From NCBI GenBank assembly GCA_021014325.1, contig CM037457.1, positions 5,872,721-5,936,720 of the forward strand: a stretch of DNA of 64,000 bases. Direction: 5' to 3'. The position numbers and the translations under genes were made by a program. The notes under the pieces were generated by a model that had not been told where the DNA came from, made no database searches, and saw nothing but the letters and a program-made list of their open reading frames with translations. Source of the DNA: Plazaster borealis. Taxonomy: Eukaryota; Echinodermata; Asteroidea; Forcipulatida; Labidiasteridae. Below are positions 45,801 through 55,145 of the stretch, in pieces (within the stretch, counting starts at the first letter, position 1; every line of letters starts with the position of its first letter).

Positions 45801-46560
45801 TAAGCTTGGGCGATACCACGATATTATCGAATATCGCGATACTAGTTCTGAAACGATTACGATATCGGGTAGATTTTTTGTTTGATAGTGATATCGGTAA
45901 ATCGCGATATCGACTAAGTATCGCGATGCATTTCCTAACCGAGACAATCTTGCAACAATAAATCTCCTAGTGGAGACCATCTTGCAACAACAAAGAGCTG
46001 CAAGTCACAGACCGCAACCGCAAGATTCCCCAACAGATCCGACCCAACCGGGTTTCTTCGAAAAAACCAACATCAAAGCCTTAGCGATTAGGCGGTCTCA
46101 CACAGACTACCGAAAAACTACGACATCGCGCTTCCGGGTGTTATCACGTGTTGCATCAACCTCGTCCCCATGGTTTACTTTATTTCCAACCATGTTTACA
46201 ATAGTACCTCGTACTGCTCGACACACCTTGGGGACGAGGTTGGTGTTGCATACACGTGAGTAGCGTGATCTAATTAGTTATGCACAAATATAGAACAGTC
46301 TTTATGCGCAGTAGACACATTAAATGTGTGTAAGTAATAGGCCCAGGTTTTCACTATAGGTTTAGAGTAAAACCCGAAGAATGTATAGGTCATTGGAGAA
46401 AAGTAGAAATGAGACGGCTGCTTCTAGCAACTAAAACTTGCACTGTGTGAGCGATTCATAAGATTGACGTCATCAAAAATTAATCGCGATATTATCGAAT
46501 ATCGCGATATATTCTTGACGATGCATCGTGGATGAAAAAAAGCGATATCGCCCAAGCTTA
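45801..46560. mobile_element. Inverted-repeat element with TATCGCGATA arms
   Basis: 760 bp, perfect 15-bp ends TAAGCTTGGGCGATA / TATCGCCCAAGCTTA. The subterminal arms are rich in ATATCGCGATA motifs, and an inner inverted repeat CAACCTCGTCCCCA / TGGGGACGAGGTTG lies at 46158-46245. A 97-codon frame inside has no transposase motif. Probably a non-autonomous hAT-type element; no target duplication was identified. Confidence 0.75.
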
Positions 46561-46720
46561 TTGGAAAAATTCTTTTCAGATTACCGCGATGACATGAGAC
46601 TCATCTCCAGGTACACACCGCACCCACGCTAACTTTCGGAGACAACCAATGGATTTTTTTTTATGTCAGAGCAGAAAGCAATACTTCAACAATATTGCGC
46701 AGGTTGGTGAACAGTTTATA

Positions 46721-46909
46721 TTTCAGATCAAGAAACGTGTGACTCCATCACACAAGTATTTACACAGACACAGTTTACAACTGTTTCAGATCAAGAAACG
46801 TGTGACTCCATCACACAAGTATTTGCACAGACACAGTTTGCAACTGTTTCAGATCAAGAAACTTGTGACTCCGTCACACAAGTATTTACACAGACACAGT
46901 TTACAACTG
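46721..46909 (+). repeat. Three 63-bp tandem repeats
   Basis: Units at 46721, 46784 and 46847, each starting TTTCAGATCAAGAAACGTGT (third with CTTGT). 63 nt is 21 codons, and the plus-strand frame (46649-46948) repeats FQIKKRVTPSHKYLHRHSLQ, but nothing else supports coding. Confidence 0.9.
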
Positions 46910-47454
46910 TACACACATGAAATACATTACTTGCGGGAAGGTTGGTGAGAGGAATTTTCCACCTCAGTCACGCAAGTCTCAGGCATAGCATTTTATTTCA
47001 CCTTGAACCAAATAATCAGTTTCAACAACATCACTGATTATACCGAGAATACATTAAGAGTGTACCAATTCCTCCAGAGAAATATCTCTGTCTAAAATGC
47101 TGTCAAAGTCAACAAATAAGATTCATAAACACGATAAATATCTGGGACAGTTCATCCATTCTTCAGCGATGTATAAACATGGCCTGAGGAAATGGAATCA
47201 AAAGAGGGCGCTGTCCGACAATTGCGCGTAGTGCGCAAAAAGTTCAAGGAAGGCACCATGGTAGATCGCATATTTGGCTTGCGCAAGTTCGAAACTTGCA
47301 GTGCCATAGTTGGAAACTTAAGCTTGCAAGTTCTAAACTTTGGCGAGGAGCTACTTTGTGCTCAACATGGATAGAAATTCTGAGAGCTGAGGCTAAACTG
47401 TCAGATTTTTTCTAAACTTGTAAAGGTTTTTTTGATGTTTTTAACTGAAAGGCA

Positions 47455-47585
47455 TTATGAATGGGTCATGGTTCATGGCCATGCAATAAAGGACCTCGCC
47501 TTCAGCTTGCTCCTTTATCACACAGCCACGACCCTGCTGGTTTTAAACGGCCATTAAGACCTCGTCGCTACTCTTTTATTCCCTT
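47455..47585. repeat. Hairpin element, relative of 27222-27343
   Basis: Shares CACGACCCTGCTGGTTTTAA and GGCCATTAAGACC...GCTACTCTTTTATT with the copy at 27222-27343; the left arm is diverged. Confidence 0.5.
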
Positions 47586-48239
47586 ATTCAAAGACCCCCA
47601 AATCACTGCTGCTTAAATATCAATTGCTATCAATAACCTAAATTAAGCATGAATACGAATATGCACTAAATCTAAAGCCGAAACAAAAATAGAGGTAAAA
47701 AAGTGGCCAACTTGCCAGTTACTGAATACATTAACAGCAAACCCTAGTAGGCCTATGTTGTATGATGTTATCAGGGGTTCCCCTAACGTTTTTCTTCTCT
47801 CACCGGCCGGGCGAATCAACCAACATTTTGGGTCGCCCGCAAGTTTTTTCAATCGCCCACAATGTATTAAATTATTGCACACAATTTTTGAAGCATAAAA
47901 AAAAATAATAAAAAAAAAAAGTTTGCAAAATTATGTTTTTGGACGATCTAGTCCCCTAATTTCTGCCCTTAATAATACTTTTTTCATCAACAACCATTTT
48001 AATGGATTCTATATTTAGGGATCGGTTTCGTAGAACTTCTTTTGCAATGAAATCTTTGTGATTAATTAAACGATCGGTCGACGACGCACATTGGGAAAAA
48101 AATCAATGAACTTTGCCCCGCATGTGGCATCGCCCCCTCTATGGGCAAAAGTTGTCGGCAAAAGTTGTCGATGTTTGAATAGCCTTAATCCAAGGCTGTG
48201 TTTAGTACAGAATCCACAGGCGTGCGCCACACTGTGCAG

Positions 48240-48300
48240 CTATTTGCTTCGCTGCCAGCGTAGAGGGCGACTGATGAAACATCAGTTGCGATTCTGGCAT
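48240..48300 (+). repeat. Ngaro-like repeat A1 (left end)
   Basis: Matches 54838-54897 almost base for base, including GCTGCCAGCGTAGAGGGCGA. It contains a hairpin at 48268-48288 (CGACTGATG-AAA-CATCAGTTG). Confidence 0.85.
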
Positions 48301-48980
48301 GACCGCAGCTGGACGTCCTGTAGATCCGTCGCAGTGTGAAACAATTAGAACCGCGGTAATTTAGTAGTGTTGTGCGGTTAGCCTGACTCAACAGTTGGTA
48401 AGAGTATCGTTTGGTATTTTGAGCTCACAACCTATGAACTGAGAGGGTGTATTCGTACTTTTATTTTACTGTACCCTAAGTTGTGAGAAAGTGTGGCACA
48501 CGGAATACACAGTTGTAGGCTATGATTATTGCTCACGGCGGCAGGGTGGACCGCTGAGAAATTTCAAATGCGTACCAAGAATTACCAACTCCTGTTTTGT
48601 TGTCTAGATTTTAGGTTTAAGGTTCGATATTCTACTGCATGTATTTTGTCAGTATAAATGTTGCAGTGGCAACCCCAGGGTGCAGGTTGCGTGAGCCTGA
48701 GCCATACTCGTCATACCCGAGTGATTGCGGTCAAAAGCCATAAAGCCCGGCTTTGAATTATTCCAGTATACCCTCTTTCAAAATAAAGGACTTTTGGCCT
48801 TTAGCTTTCTTAAAGAATGTAGAGGCCTACTCACAGTTGTGCAATCCCGTTATGAAACCGTATAGGCCTTGCATTTTGTCCTTGATACAATTCTCGTGTC
48901 GACTCAGGCATTTAAACTCAGGCTAGCTCAAACGTAAATTTCATCCATGATGAGGGACCAAAATGCAATCATAGAAGAGC

Positions 48981-49190
48981 ATGAACAGGTTTACGGCCCC
49001 GTTAGGAATCATCCTCAAAGATTTTCCGGGGCCTCTGCACTACATACAAGATTTCCAAAACAACAGATGCTTTGAAAGCTTAATAGAAGATGAATGGGAC
49101 GATCCAACACAGTTCAAAGACATGAATGCGGAGTGGGGAAACCACGTGTTGCCCTCAGCTCTGAATGGGGGTAAAAAAACGAAATCTTGA
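48981..49190 (+). pseudogene. Unrecognised open frame at the 5' side of the Ngaro-like element
   Basis: 69 codons, acidic (ESLIEDEWDDPTQFKDMNAE). By position it could be the N-terminal part of the element's Gag-like ORF1, but I recognise no domain. Confidence 0.25.
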
Positions 49191-49288
49191 GATGATACTT
49201 CTAAGAGTTGATGCTGGCCCCCCCCTAGATAATATAATACATAAATTATTTATATAAAAAGGTTTCACATAAAGACAATTAAGTATCC

Positions 49289-50190
49289 TTGTGCCGGGTG
49301 AAGGGCTCTAGGTTGCTCAAATGTATGAATGTTTGGATAATTTGCAAAGGTCAAAAAATTACGATGTTTAATGTTGTACCTGATGAGCGGATAGCCTTAG
49401 GTTGCTCAAATGGAAGAATGTTTAAATATTTTGCAAAGGTCATAAAACATATGCCAATGTTTAATGCTGTACCTGCCGAGGGGATGCTCAAGGTAGCAAA
49501 AATGAAAGAATGTTGGAATAATTTGCAAAGGTCATAAGAAATGACAATGTTTAATGTTGTACCTGCTGAGCGGATGGCTCAAGGTTGCTCAAATGAAAGA
49601 ATGTTTGAATAATTTGCAAAGGTCATAAAAATGACAATGTTTAATGTTGCACCTGATGAGCGGATGGCTCAAGGTTGCTCAAATGAAAGAAGTTTTGAAT
49701 AATTTGCAAAGGTCATAAAATGTTGATTTTCAATGTTGTACCTGCTGAGCGGATGGCTCAAGGTAGCAAAAATGAAAGAATGTTTGAATAATTTGCAAAG
49801 GTCATAAAAATGACAATGTTAAATGTTGTACCTGCCGAGCGGATGGCTCAAGGTTGCAAAAATGAAAGAATGTTTGAATAATCTGCAAAGGTCATATCAA
49901 TGACGATTTTTAATGTTGTATCTGCCGAGCGAATGGCTCAAGGCTGCTCCTATAAAAGAATGTTGAATAATTTGCCAAGGTCTTTAAAATGACAATGTTT
50001 AATGTTGTACCTGCTGAGCGTAGGGAAGGCTCAAGGTTGTCCTACTGAAAATGTTTGAAATCAAACCTGCCGAGCAAAGGGCTCAAGGCATTTAAAAATG
50101 TAAGAGTGTTTGAGTATTTTGCAAGGGACATTAAAAGGAAATGTTTAATGCTACCCGCTGAGCGTTGGAAAGGCTCAAGGCTACCCCATA
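49289..50190 (+). repeat. About nine tandem units of roughly 90 bp inside the Gag region
   Basis: Each unit carries AATTTGCAAAGGTCATAAAA, ATGTTTAATGTTGTACCTGC, TGAGCGGATGGCTCAAGG and GAAAGAATGTTTGAATA. Units start about every 88-92 bp. A 90-nt unit would be 30 codons, and translations repeat MFNVVPAER and ERMFEYFAKVIK, so the expansion may have begun in frame within ORF1 and later decayed by indels. Confidence 0.88.
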
Positions 50191-50490
50191 TTGAAATGAA
50201 CATTTATAAATCGATCACATGGGAAGATTCAGACAAGCGCCTCAGATTCGCACGTAAGCATCTGGGTTTAGGTTTGCCACCTACTGAGGTAAACAGAAAT
50301 AGAGCGAAAGTACCGGCAGTCCCACAGGGGACGTTCCGTCAGCAGGGTTTTCGCTCAGGCGTGGGGTATGGTGGTTAGCAGTTTCGTCAACCCTTTCCCA
50401 TGGGTTCACGGGGTGCCAGATCCCGCGGGCCGTGCTACAGATGTGAAAAGAGGGCCATCTTGCTAGAGAATGCAAAGAAGTAATGTATGC
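50055..50490 (+). pseudogene. Gag-like ORF1 remnant with CCHC zinc knuckle
   Basis: The frame 50055-50378 gives KSITWEDSDKRLRFARKHLG and a Pro/Gln/Arg-rich tail. After a stop, 50433-50473 encodes CYRCEK then, one frame over, EGHLARECKE. Together they make a canonical C-x2-C-x4-H-x4-C nucleic-acid-binding knuckle missing one base in the middle (41 nt instead of 42). This is the usual C-terminal Gag motif of retroelements. Confidence 0.75.
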
Positions 50491-50935
50491 ATGAGTCCTA
50501 CTTTTCGTTAGATCCTACGATATTTAAAGTTTACCGCATTTTACGTATTAAGATCAGTCATCAAACTGTTGCAGCTGGTACAGGGTTAACCTCGAGATGC
50601 ATGTATAAAACGATCGCATATCAGCAAAAACAAATAATAATAATAATACGTTAAAATCCAGGGGAAATGCATTGTTTTATAGCAATAGTCCAGTGTTATG
50701 ATTAACATAAATATTTAAAGAGGTCATGGTAATGTTAATGACGCTCAATGATATTTTAGCAGTGGTGTTCTATTCATGTTAACAATAATGAATTCTTGTT
50801 GTCAAGAGTTAAAGTACAAAAGTAATAAAATAAGGGTAAGATTGCAATCGGATTTAGGTTTTGATTAGATATTTGTCTAAGGGTTTGATTCAATTCACTG
50901 GCAGCACATTTGTATACCCGTCTCTTTGCAGGCAT

Positions 50936-51404
50936 TATAAACTGCTCACAAAAAGTTAGGAAACTTTTTTTAATCATGTATATTTTTTTATTTATTACCC
51001 TCTTGTATTATGTTGCATGTCAATAAAAAGCTGAAGTGTTCTTCTTTAAAATGATACCAAATGTGCAATGATGACATGTTGTTGGACTTGGCCACATTAA
51101 TGAGAATGAGACAACGTCACAAATCAAATGTGCCAAAATTAGCAATTTTGTGTTACTGTGTGAACAAACAAATTGACACTGTAATTCAGACAAGCGGTAA
51201 TTTTGGCACATTTGATTTGTGACTTTGCCTCATTGTCATTCATGTAGCCAAATTCAGCAACATGTTATCACTGCAAATGTGGTATCATTTTAAAGAGGAA
51301 CACTTCAGCTTTGCATTGATATATAACATATACAAAGAGAGTAATAAATAATAAAAATATACTTGATTAAAAAAAGTTTCCTAACTTTCTGTGAGCAGTT
51401 TATA
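50936..51404. mobile_element. Palindromic TA-type MITE nested in the Ngaro-like element
   Basis: 469 bp; TATAAACTGCTCAC / GTGAGCAGTTTATA ends, AAAGTTAGGAAACTTTTTTT paired with its complement, and long internal pairing (AAATCAAATGTGCCAAAATT with AATTTTGGCACATTTGATTT). TA at both borders fits a Tc1/mariner-type insertion. Confidence 0.8.
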
Positions 51405-51724
51405 AAATACTTGGGTATTTTAAGCACACATCGCAAGATTTTGACCCCGTGAAAGCACATGCTATGAAGGGGAGTAATGAGGTTCACGCTTGGGTTGATA
51501 TATCGGGCACACCGGCCAGCCCAAGCACCTGACGGGTCCGCGCCAAGTCCCAAAATTTTGAGCCCGTTTTCAAAGCCCTTTGTTCAGAGACCCCGGTCCT
51601 TTTTTGTAGCAGGGGGACTTACAGATAGCGCTATGGCTTGGGAAGAAGTTTTGGCAGAAAGTCACAAAGCAGTTGGTAACTAAGGAAAGGGGTTGTTTGT
51701 TCAAAATTTTCCGGCCCTTTCGGG

Positions 51725-52660
51725 GCATATAATAATAATAAAAACAATAAAGATATTTTTAAAGCGCCTAATGCGAAAAGCCTCTAAGCGCTTAGAACAA
51801 TAAAATATACAATGAGAGAAAGATACAAATTACAAAATAAGCAGATTACATAAGCAGCTTCAAACAAATGAGTTTTTAACAGAGACTTAAAGTTAACAAA
51901 GAATTTTGTAAACTGAACGAAACCTAACTGGGAGCCAATGTTGGACTGGTGTAATATTATGGTGAGAGCGAGGCAGGCAAGAAACGAGGCGAGCAGCAGT
52001 GTTTTGTACACGTTGAATCTCAGCGAGATCTTTATCAGGGAGTCCATACAGAAGTGAATGGCCGAAATCAAGTCTAGTTGTGACGAAGGCGCGAACAAGA
52101 CGAAGATTAGTTGCTTCATCCAGGGAGCGGCGAATTTGTGATATTTTTCTGATAGCCATGAGAGCTCCTTTGCAAACATTATCAACATGTCTACTCATGC
52201 ACAATGAAGAATCCATAATTACACCGAGGTTACGGGCAAATTCAGATGGTTCAGTGACGGACTGTATGGGCAATATGTACTTTTGGCGGAGAACTCTTTT
52301 TGTGAAACGAGATCTTAAAAGTAAGATCTCAGTTTTGGAGTCATTTAGGGCGAGTTTATTTGACAAAGCCCAAGATTTGACATCTTGAATGCATAATTCA
52401 ACCTTTGCAATGGCAGAAGCGCGATCAGCAGGATCAAATGTTACGTAAAGCTGGGTGTCGTCAGCGTAAGCAACACTAGAAATACCATGGGCAGCAATGA
52501 GGTCTTGTAAGGGTGCACTGAACATTGTATAGGGGTAGATCGTTCGATTCAGAGATCCCCCGCCTATGTATTTTGCAAATGCCCCATTTGTAGGGAGTTT
52601 ACATCCTTTAATTAACAAAGCCATTAATATATGTAGGCGGCCCATAGAAGGTTCCATGGA
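51725..52660 (-). pseudogene. 5'-truncated CR1/L2-like LINE nested in the Ngaro-like element
   Basis: The minus-strand frame 52657-51893 holds the reverse-transcriptase palm and thumb: ISSVAYADDTQLYVTFD (catalytic YADD at 52468-52457), NKLALNDSKTEILLLRS, RNLGVIMDSSLCMSRHVDNV, TRLDFGHSLLYGLP, QRVQNTAARLV and PVQHWLPVRFRSVYKI. This is a CR1/L2-type signature. The C-terminus is frameshifted near 51890, and the element ends in a TTATTATTAT tail at 51735-51725. Endonuclease and ORF1 are absent (5' truncation at about 52660). Its orientation is opposite to the Ngaro-like host. Confidence 0.9.
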
Positions 52661-52689
52661 GTTCGTTTAGGGGGCCCGTTGGTCAAGTC

Positions 52690-53160
52690 GCCCCTCCCAG
52701 GTGTGTAAATGCATTGTCGATAGAGCTGATTAAGCACAGATTGATTATACTATCAATGAAGGGTCCAAACTTGTGCTTCAACCTTGTTCCCCTGGGCGAT
52801 ATTTCAAAATCAATTGATAGAAATGGGTATTTTTCAGGGATCGTTGATGCTCAAGGATGCAAGTAAAATTGTCCGAAAGTTCAAAGACCTTTTGTGGTTT
52901 TGAGTGGGCAGGGTTTTATTTCTTGGACCCCACAATGCCCTTTGGTTTTAAAAATAGTGCTTTAAATATATTATATACCACCATTGGTTTTGTTTGTCGA
53001 CGTGGCTTACGAACCGTGACATTCATACAGAGATATGGACAGATGACCGATTTATTGGGCAGAGTAGAACCAGGACAGAGAAACTCACAGAGTAGCTCAA
53101 AGAGTTAATCTTTATTCGCAGGGTGGCGTTCCAGGCGAATCAGCTTTCAAGAGGGCATCT
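52690..53160 (+). pseudogene. Ngaro-like reverse transcriptase remnant
   Basis: The plus strand reads, across frames, CFNLVPLGDISKSIDRNGYF, then VKLSESSKTFCGFEWAGFYF and MPFGFKNSALN (the xPFG block of DIRS/LTR-type reverse transcriptases at about 52935), then in another frame IWTDDRFIGQ (Asp-Asp at 53042-53047), a decayed YIDD catalytic box. At least two frameshifts separate these blocks. The LINE insertion at 51725-52660 separates the reverse transcriptase from Gag. Confidence 0.75.
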
Positions 53161-53299
53161 AGGGCCTTGTATGAAGTGTGTTATTATGCAGACACAGTTG
53201 GGATACTTTGTTAATCCGGACGAGTCAGTTGCAACCATCCACAATTATGTTTCATCTGGGTCTTCGGATTTGCTCTGAAACCATGTCCTTTTGGATTCC

Positions 53300-53700
53300 G
53301 GAGTAGAAGCAAATGTCATTTGGTGCAGTAAGGAAAGCAATTTTGTCGGATGGTAAAATCCTGCTGAAGACGATGCAGCGTTTTGTGGGAAAGTGTCAAA
53401 GCTTTTCGTTAGTTTTCCCTGCAGCTTCACAGTGTACTAGGGAGTGCTGTATCTTTATGTCTGAGCTTGATGACGCCACGAGCCGGGTTTTGACTGCGCC
53501 TGTGCGGGATGAGATTTTATTTCAGCGCTTTGTGGATTCCTTTTCGGAACCGATACCTTGGAGGCAGCAATATGGGCAGGTTGGTGCCCTGGAGTATTCA
53601 TCACGCCATGGTTTAATGCAAAGTCTACGAATGGAATCCCTTTTGAATTGTGGGCTTTCAAGTGTCACTCCCCCTCCAGTAGTCAGATATCTAGAGAAGT
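53300..53700 (+). pseudogene. Ngaro-like RT connection and RNase-H-like remnant
   Basis: KTMQRFVGKCQSFSLVFPAA matches the DIRS-type connection motif (LQRLxGKxxFxxxAxPxA). After a frameshift, AAIWAGWCPGVFITPWFN and KSTNGIPFELWAFK look like the RNase H core that follows it; the expected TDAS-type catalytic motif is not intact. Confidence 0.6.
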
Positions 53701-54276
53701 AAAACCTTCAAAGAGCTTGTCGGTCCCACTTGTTGCGGATCCCATGTTCAGGGGTTTGCAAGGTTTTGGCTGGCAGTCCTCGTTGAATGTTAACATGTTC
53801 GTAGAAGGAGGGGCAAAGATGGGGGCGCTGTGTAGAAAGTTAGCCATTTCGTGCTGAACAGAATTGAAGTTAGCGAACCAGGGGTGTCTGAACTAAAGGG
53901 TTTTCGGACTGTTTTGACTCGTCTTAAGTCCCAATACCCGATGTGCGAGTTTGTCATGTCCTCGGTGTGTCAAACACAGCTGACCCAAGTCAACAGGTCG
54001 GTGGCAGAGGTCAACATACAATTGAGACAGCAATGCAGGGAGGCAGGTTGGCACTTTAAGTCTAATTATCTCACTCAGCAAGATTTGGCTGATGAGGTTC
54101 ATCTGACAACCTGGGGCAAACTGAAGTTACACCGGAAGCTTCAAATGATGATCAATGATGATGAGGGGGAAATGGATCCCGCCAAGGCAGTTCAGGAAAT
54201 GGTTGACTTCGCAGCGCAGTCCAAGGTGGTTCTGACGGATGGATATATTTTTAGGCCCACCTCTGCAAATCGGTAG
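53700..54276 (+). pseudogene. SGNH-hydrolase-like segment of the Ngaro-like element
   Basis: Two frames (53558-53857 tail and 53851-54276) give MFRGLQGFGWQSSLNVNMFV and EGGAKMGALCRKL, then LKSQYPMCEFVMSSV, VNRSVAEVNIQLRQQCREAG and LADEVHLTTWGKLKLHRKL. The last block has the D-x-x-H pair and following Leu/Gly pattern of SGNH/GDSL esterases. The GDS and GxND blocks are not seen; the jump from EPGV to SELKGF suggests that an internal deletion removed the GxND block. Hydrolase ORFs of this type have been described for echinoderm Ngaro elements (from memory). Confidence 0.6.
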
Positions 54277-54299
54277 TTACTGGTCAACAAGCCTTTTGC

Positions 54300-54590
54300 C
54301 GGCAACAACCCGGCCGAATAACCGCCAGAAAGTTTATTTTGCGGGCTCGGAGGACGCCGCCGATCGCCATCTTCGGTCACATGGGAACAGGGCGGGTGTG
54401 GCAGCCACCTTGAGGATTCTGGGCGCTACTGAACCGCAGGTCACGGACCACTGCAGGTGGGCCTCTCAAAATCATTCAAACACTACACGCAGGTTGAAAA
54501 TGTGTCAAGGATGCAGGGCACCCTGAAGCTGCTTCGCGACGCGGTGACGGGGATAGGCTCAAATCCCCCAGCGGCTGATCTGGCGGGGGG
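54300..54590 (+). pseudogene. Tyrosine recombinase C-terminal remnant
   Basis: LRSHGNRAGVAATLRILGAT then EPQVTDHCRWAS carries the H-x-x-R box (His 54380-54382, Arg 54389-54391) and the xRW motif. One frame over, SFKHYTQVENV contains the putative catalytic Tyr (54484-54486). The two parts lie in different frames, so a frameshift between W and Y has killed it. The N-terminal half with the first catalytic Arg is missing; SGNH-like sequence ends only about 30-100 bp upstream, which suggests a deletion. Confidence 0.72.
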
Positions 54591-54762
54591 CCTTCTACCG
54601 TGTTTTGAACACAAATTTAAGAGCTGAGAGGGCTTTCCCATCGCAGCTGGACCCAGTGTTGGAGTAGCTAGAGGGCGTAACTGGGTGAGGGATGGGTGAG
54701 ATGTGGGGCAAGTATTGGGGCGATGGTAGCCGTATCATGTGGGAGGTGCCGGGGTTTGGAGG

Positions 54763-54842
54763 CAAATCGCTTTTACCCATACCTAAACCTATGTGGAATC
54801 TAGAGCACTGTGCGATGGCGGCGATGCAAATTGTTTACTATT
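54763..54842 (+). repeat. Ngaro-like repeat B1
   Basis: Matches 55066-55145: CAAATCGCTTTTACCCATAC, GGAATCTAGAGCACTGTGCG and GGCGGCGATGCAAATTGTTT. Confidence 0.88.
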
Positions 54843-54897
54843 TGCTTCGCTGCCAGCGTAGAGGGCGACTGATAAAATATCAGTCGTGATTCTGGCT
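54838..54897 (+). repeat. Ngaro-like repeat A2
   Basis: Copy of A1 fused directly to B1. Hairpin at 54866-54886 is CGACTGATA-AAA-TATCAGTCG. Confidence 0.85.
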
Positions 54898-55065
54898 GAT
54901 CCGGGGATGCGTAAGTTATGTAGTAACCATGCTAGTAAGGCTTATGAATAGTTTAACGGATAATAAATAAATAACTTTATAAATGGAGGCGAGAGAGTAA
55001 AATAAAAATTCATCCCTCCCTCCCGCCCCTGCTTCCCCGTCGCTACAGTGCTCGGGATTCTACAC

Positions 55066-55145
55066 CAAATCGCTTATACCCATACCTAAACCTATGTGGA
55101 ATCTAGAGCACTGTGCGATGGCGGCGATGCAAATAGTTTACTATT
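55066..55145 (+). repeat. Ngaro-like repeat B2 (right end)
   Basis: Second copy of B; after CTATT at 55141-55145 the sequence departs from B1/A2, marking the element end. Confidence 0.88.

Larger units (their letters stand above)
48240..55145 (+). mobile_element. Ngaro-like (DIRS-order) tyrosine-recombinase retrotransposon, degraded
   Basis: Split direct repeats A1 (48240-48300), B1 (54763-54842), A2 (54838-54897) and B2 (55066-55145) give the A1-coding-B1-A2-B2 layout known for Ngaro/PAT-type elements. A begins CTATTTGCTTCGCTG and B ends GTTTACTATT, so the junction shares CTATT, as expected from a circular intermediate; I see no target duplication. Inside, in order: Gag repeats and CCHC knuckle, reverse transcriptase, RNase-H-like remnant, SGNH-like segment and recombinase C-terminus, all on the plus strand and frameshifted. 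A LINE (51725-52660) and a MITE (50936-51404) are nested. The original length was about 5.5 kb. Confidence 0.82.

Noticed and set aside
51784..52188. Separate hydrophobic minus-strand protein of 134 codons
   Set aside because: It overlaps the LINE reverse transcriptase in another frame and includes the frameshifted LINE C-terminus; the hydrophobic look comes from the alternate frame.
48240..55145. Interpretation as an LTR retrotransposon
   Set aside because: The direct repeats are split into two different pairs (A and B) with A2 fused between B1 and B2, and a tyrosine-recombinase H-x-x-R/W/Y set is present in place of a DDE integrase.
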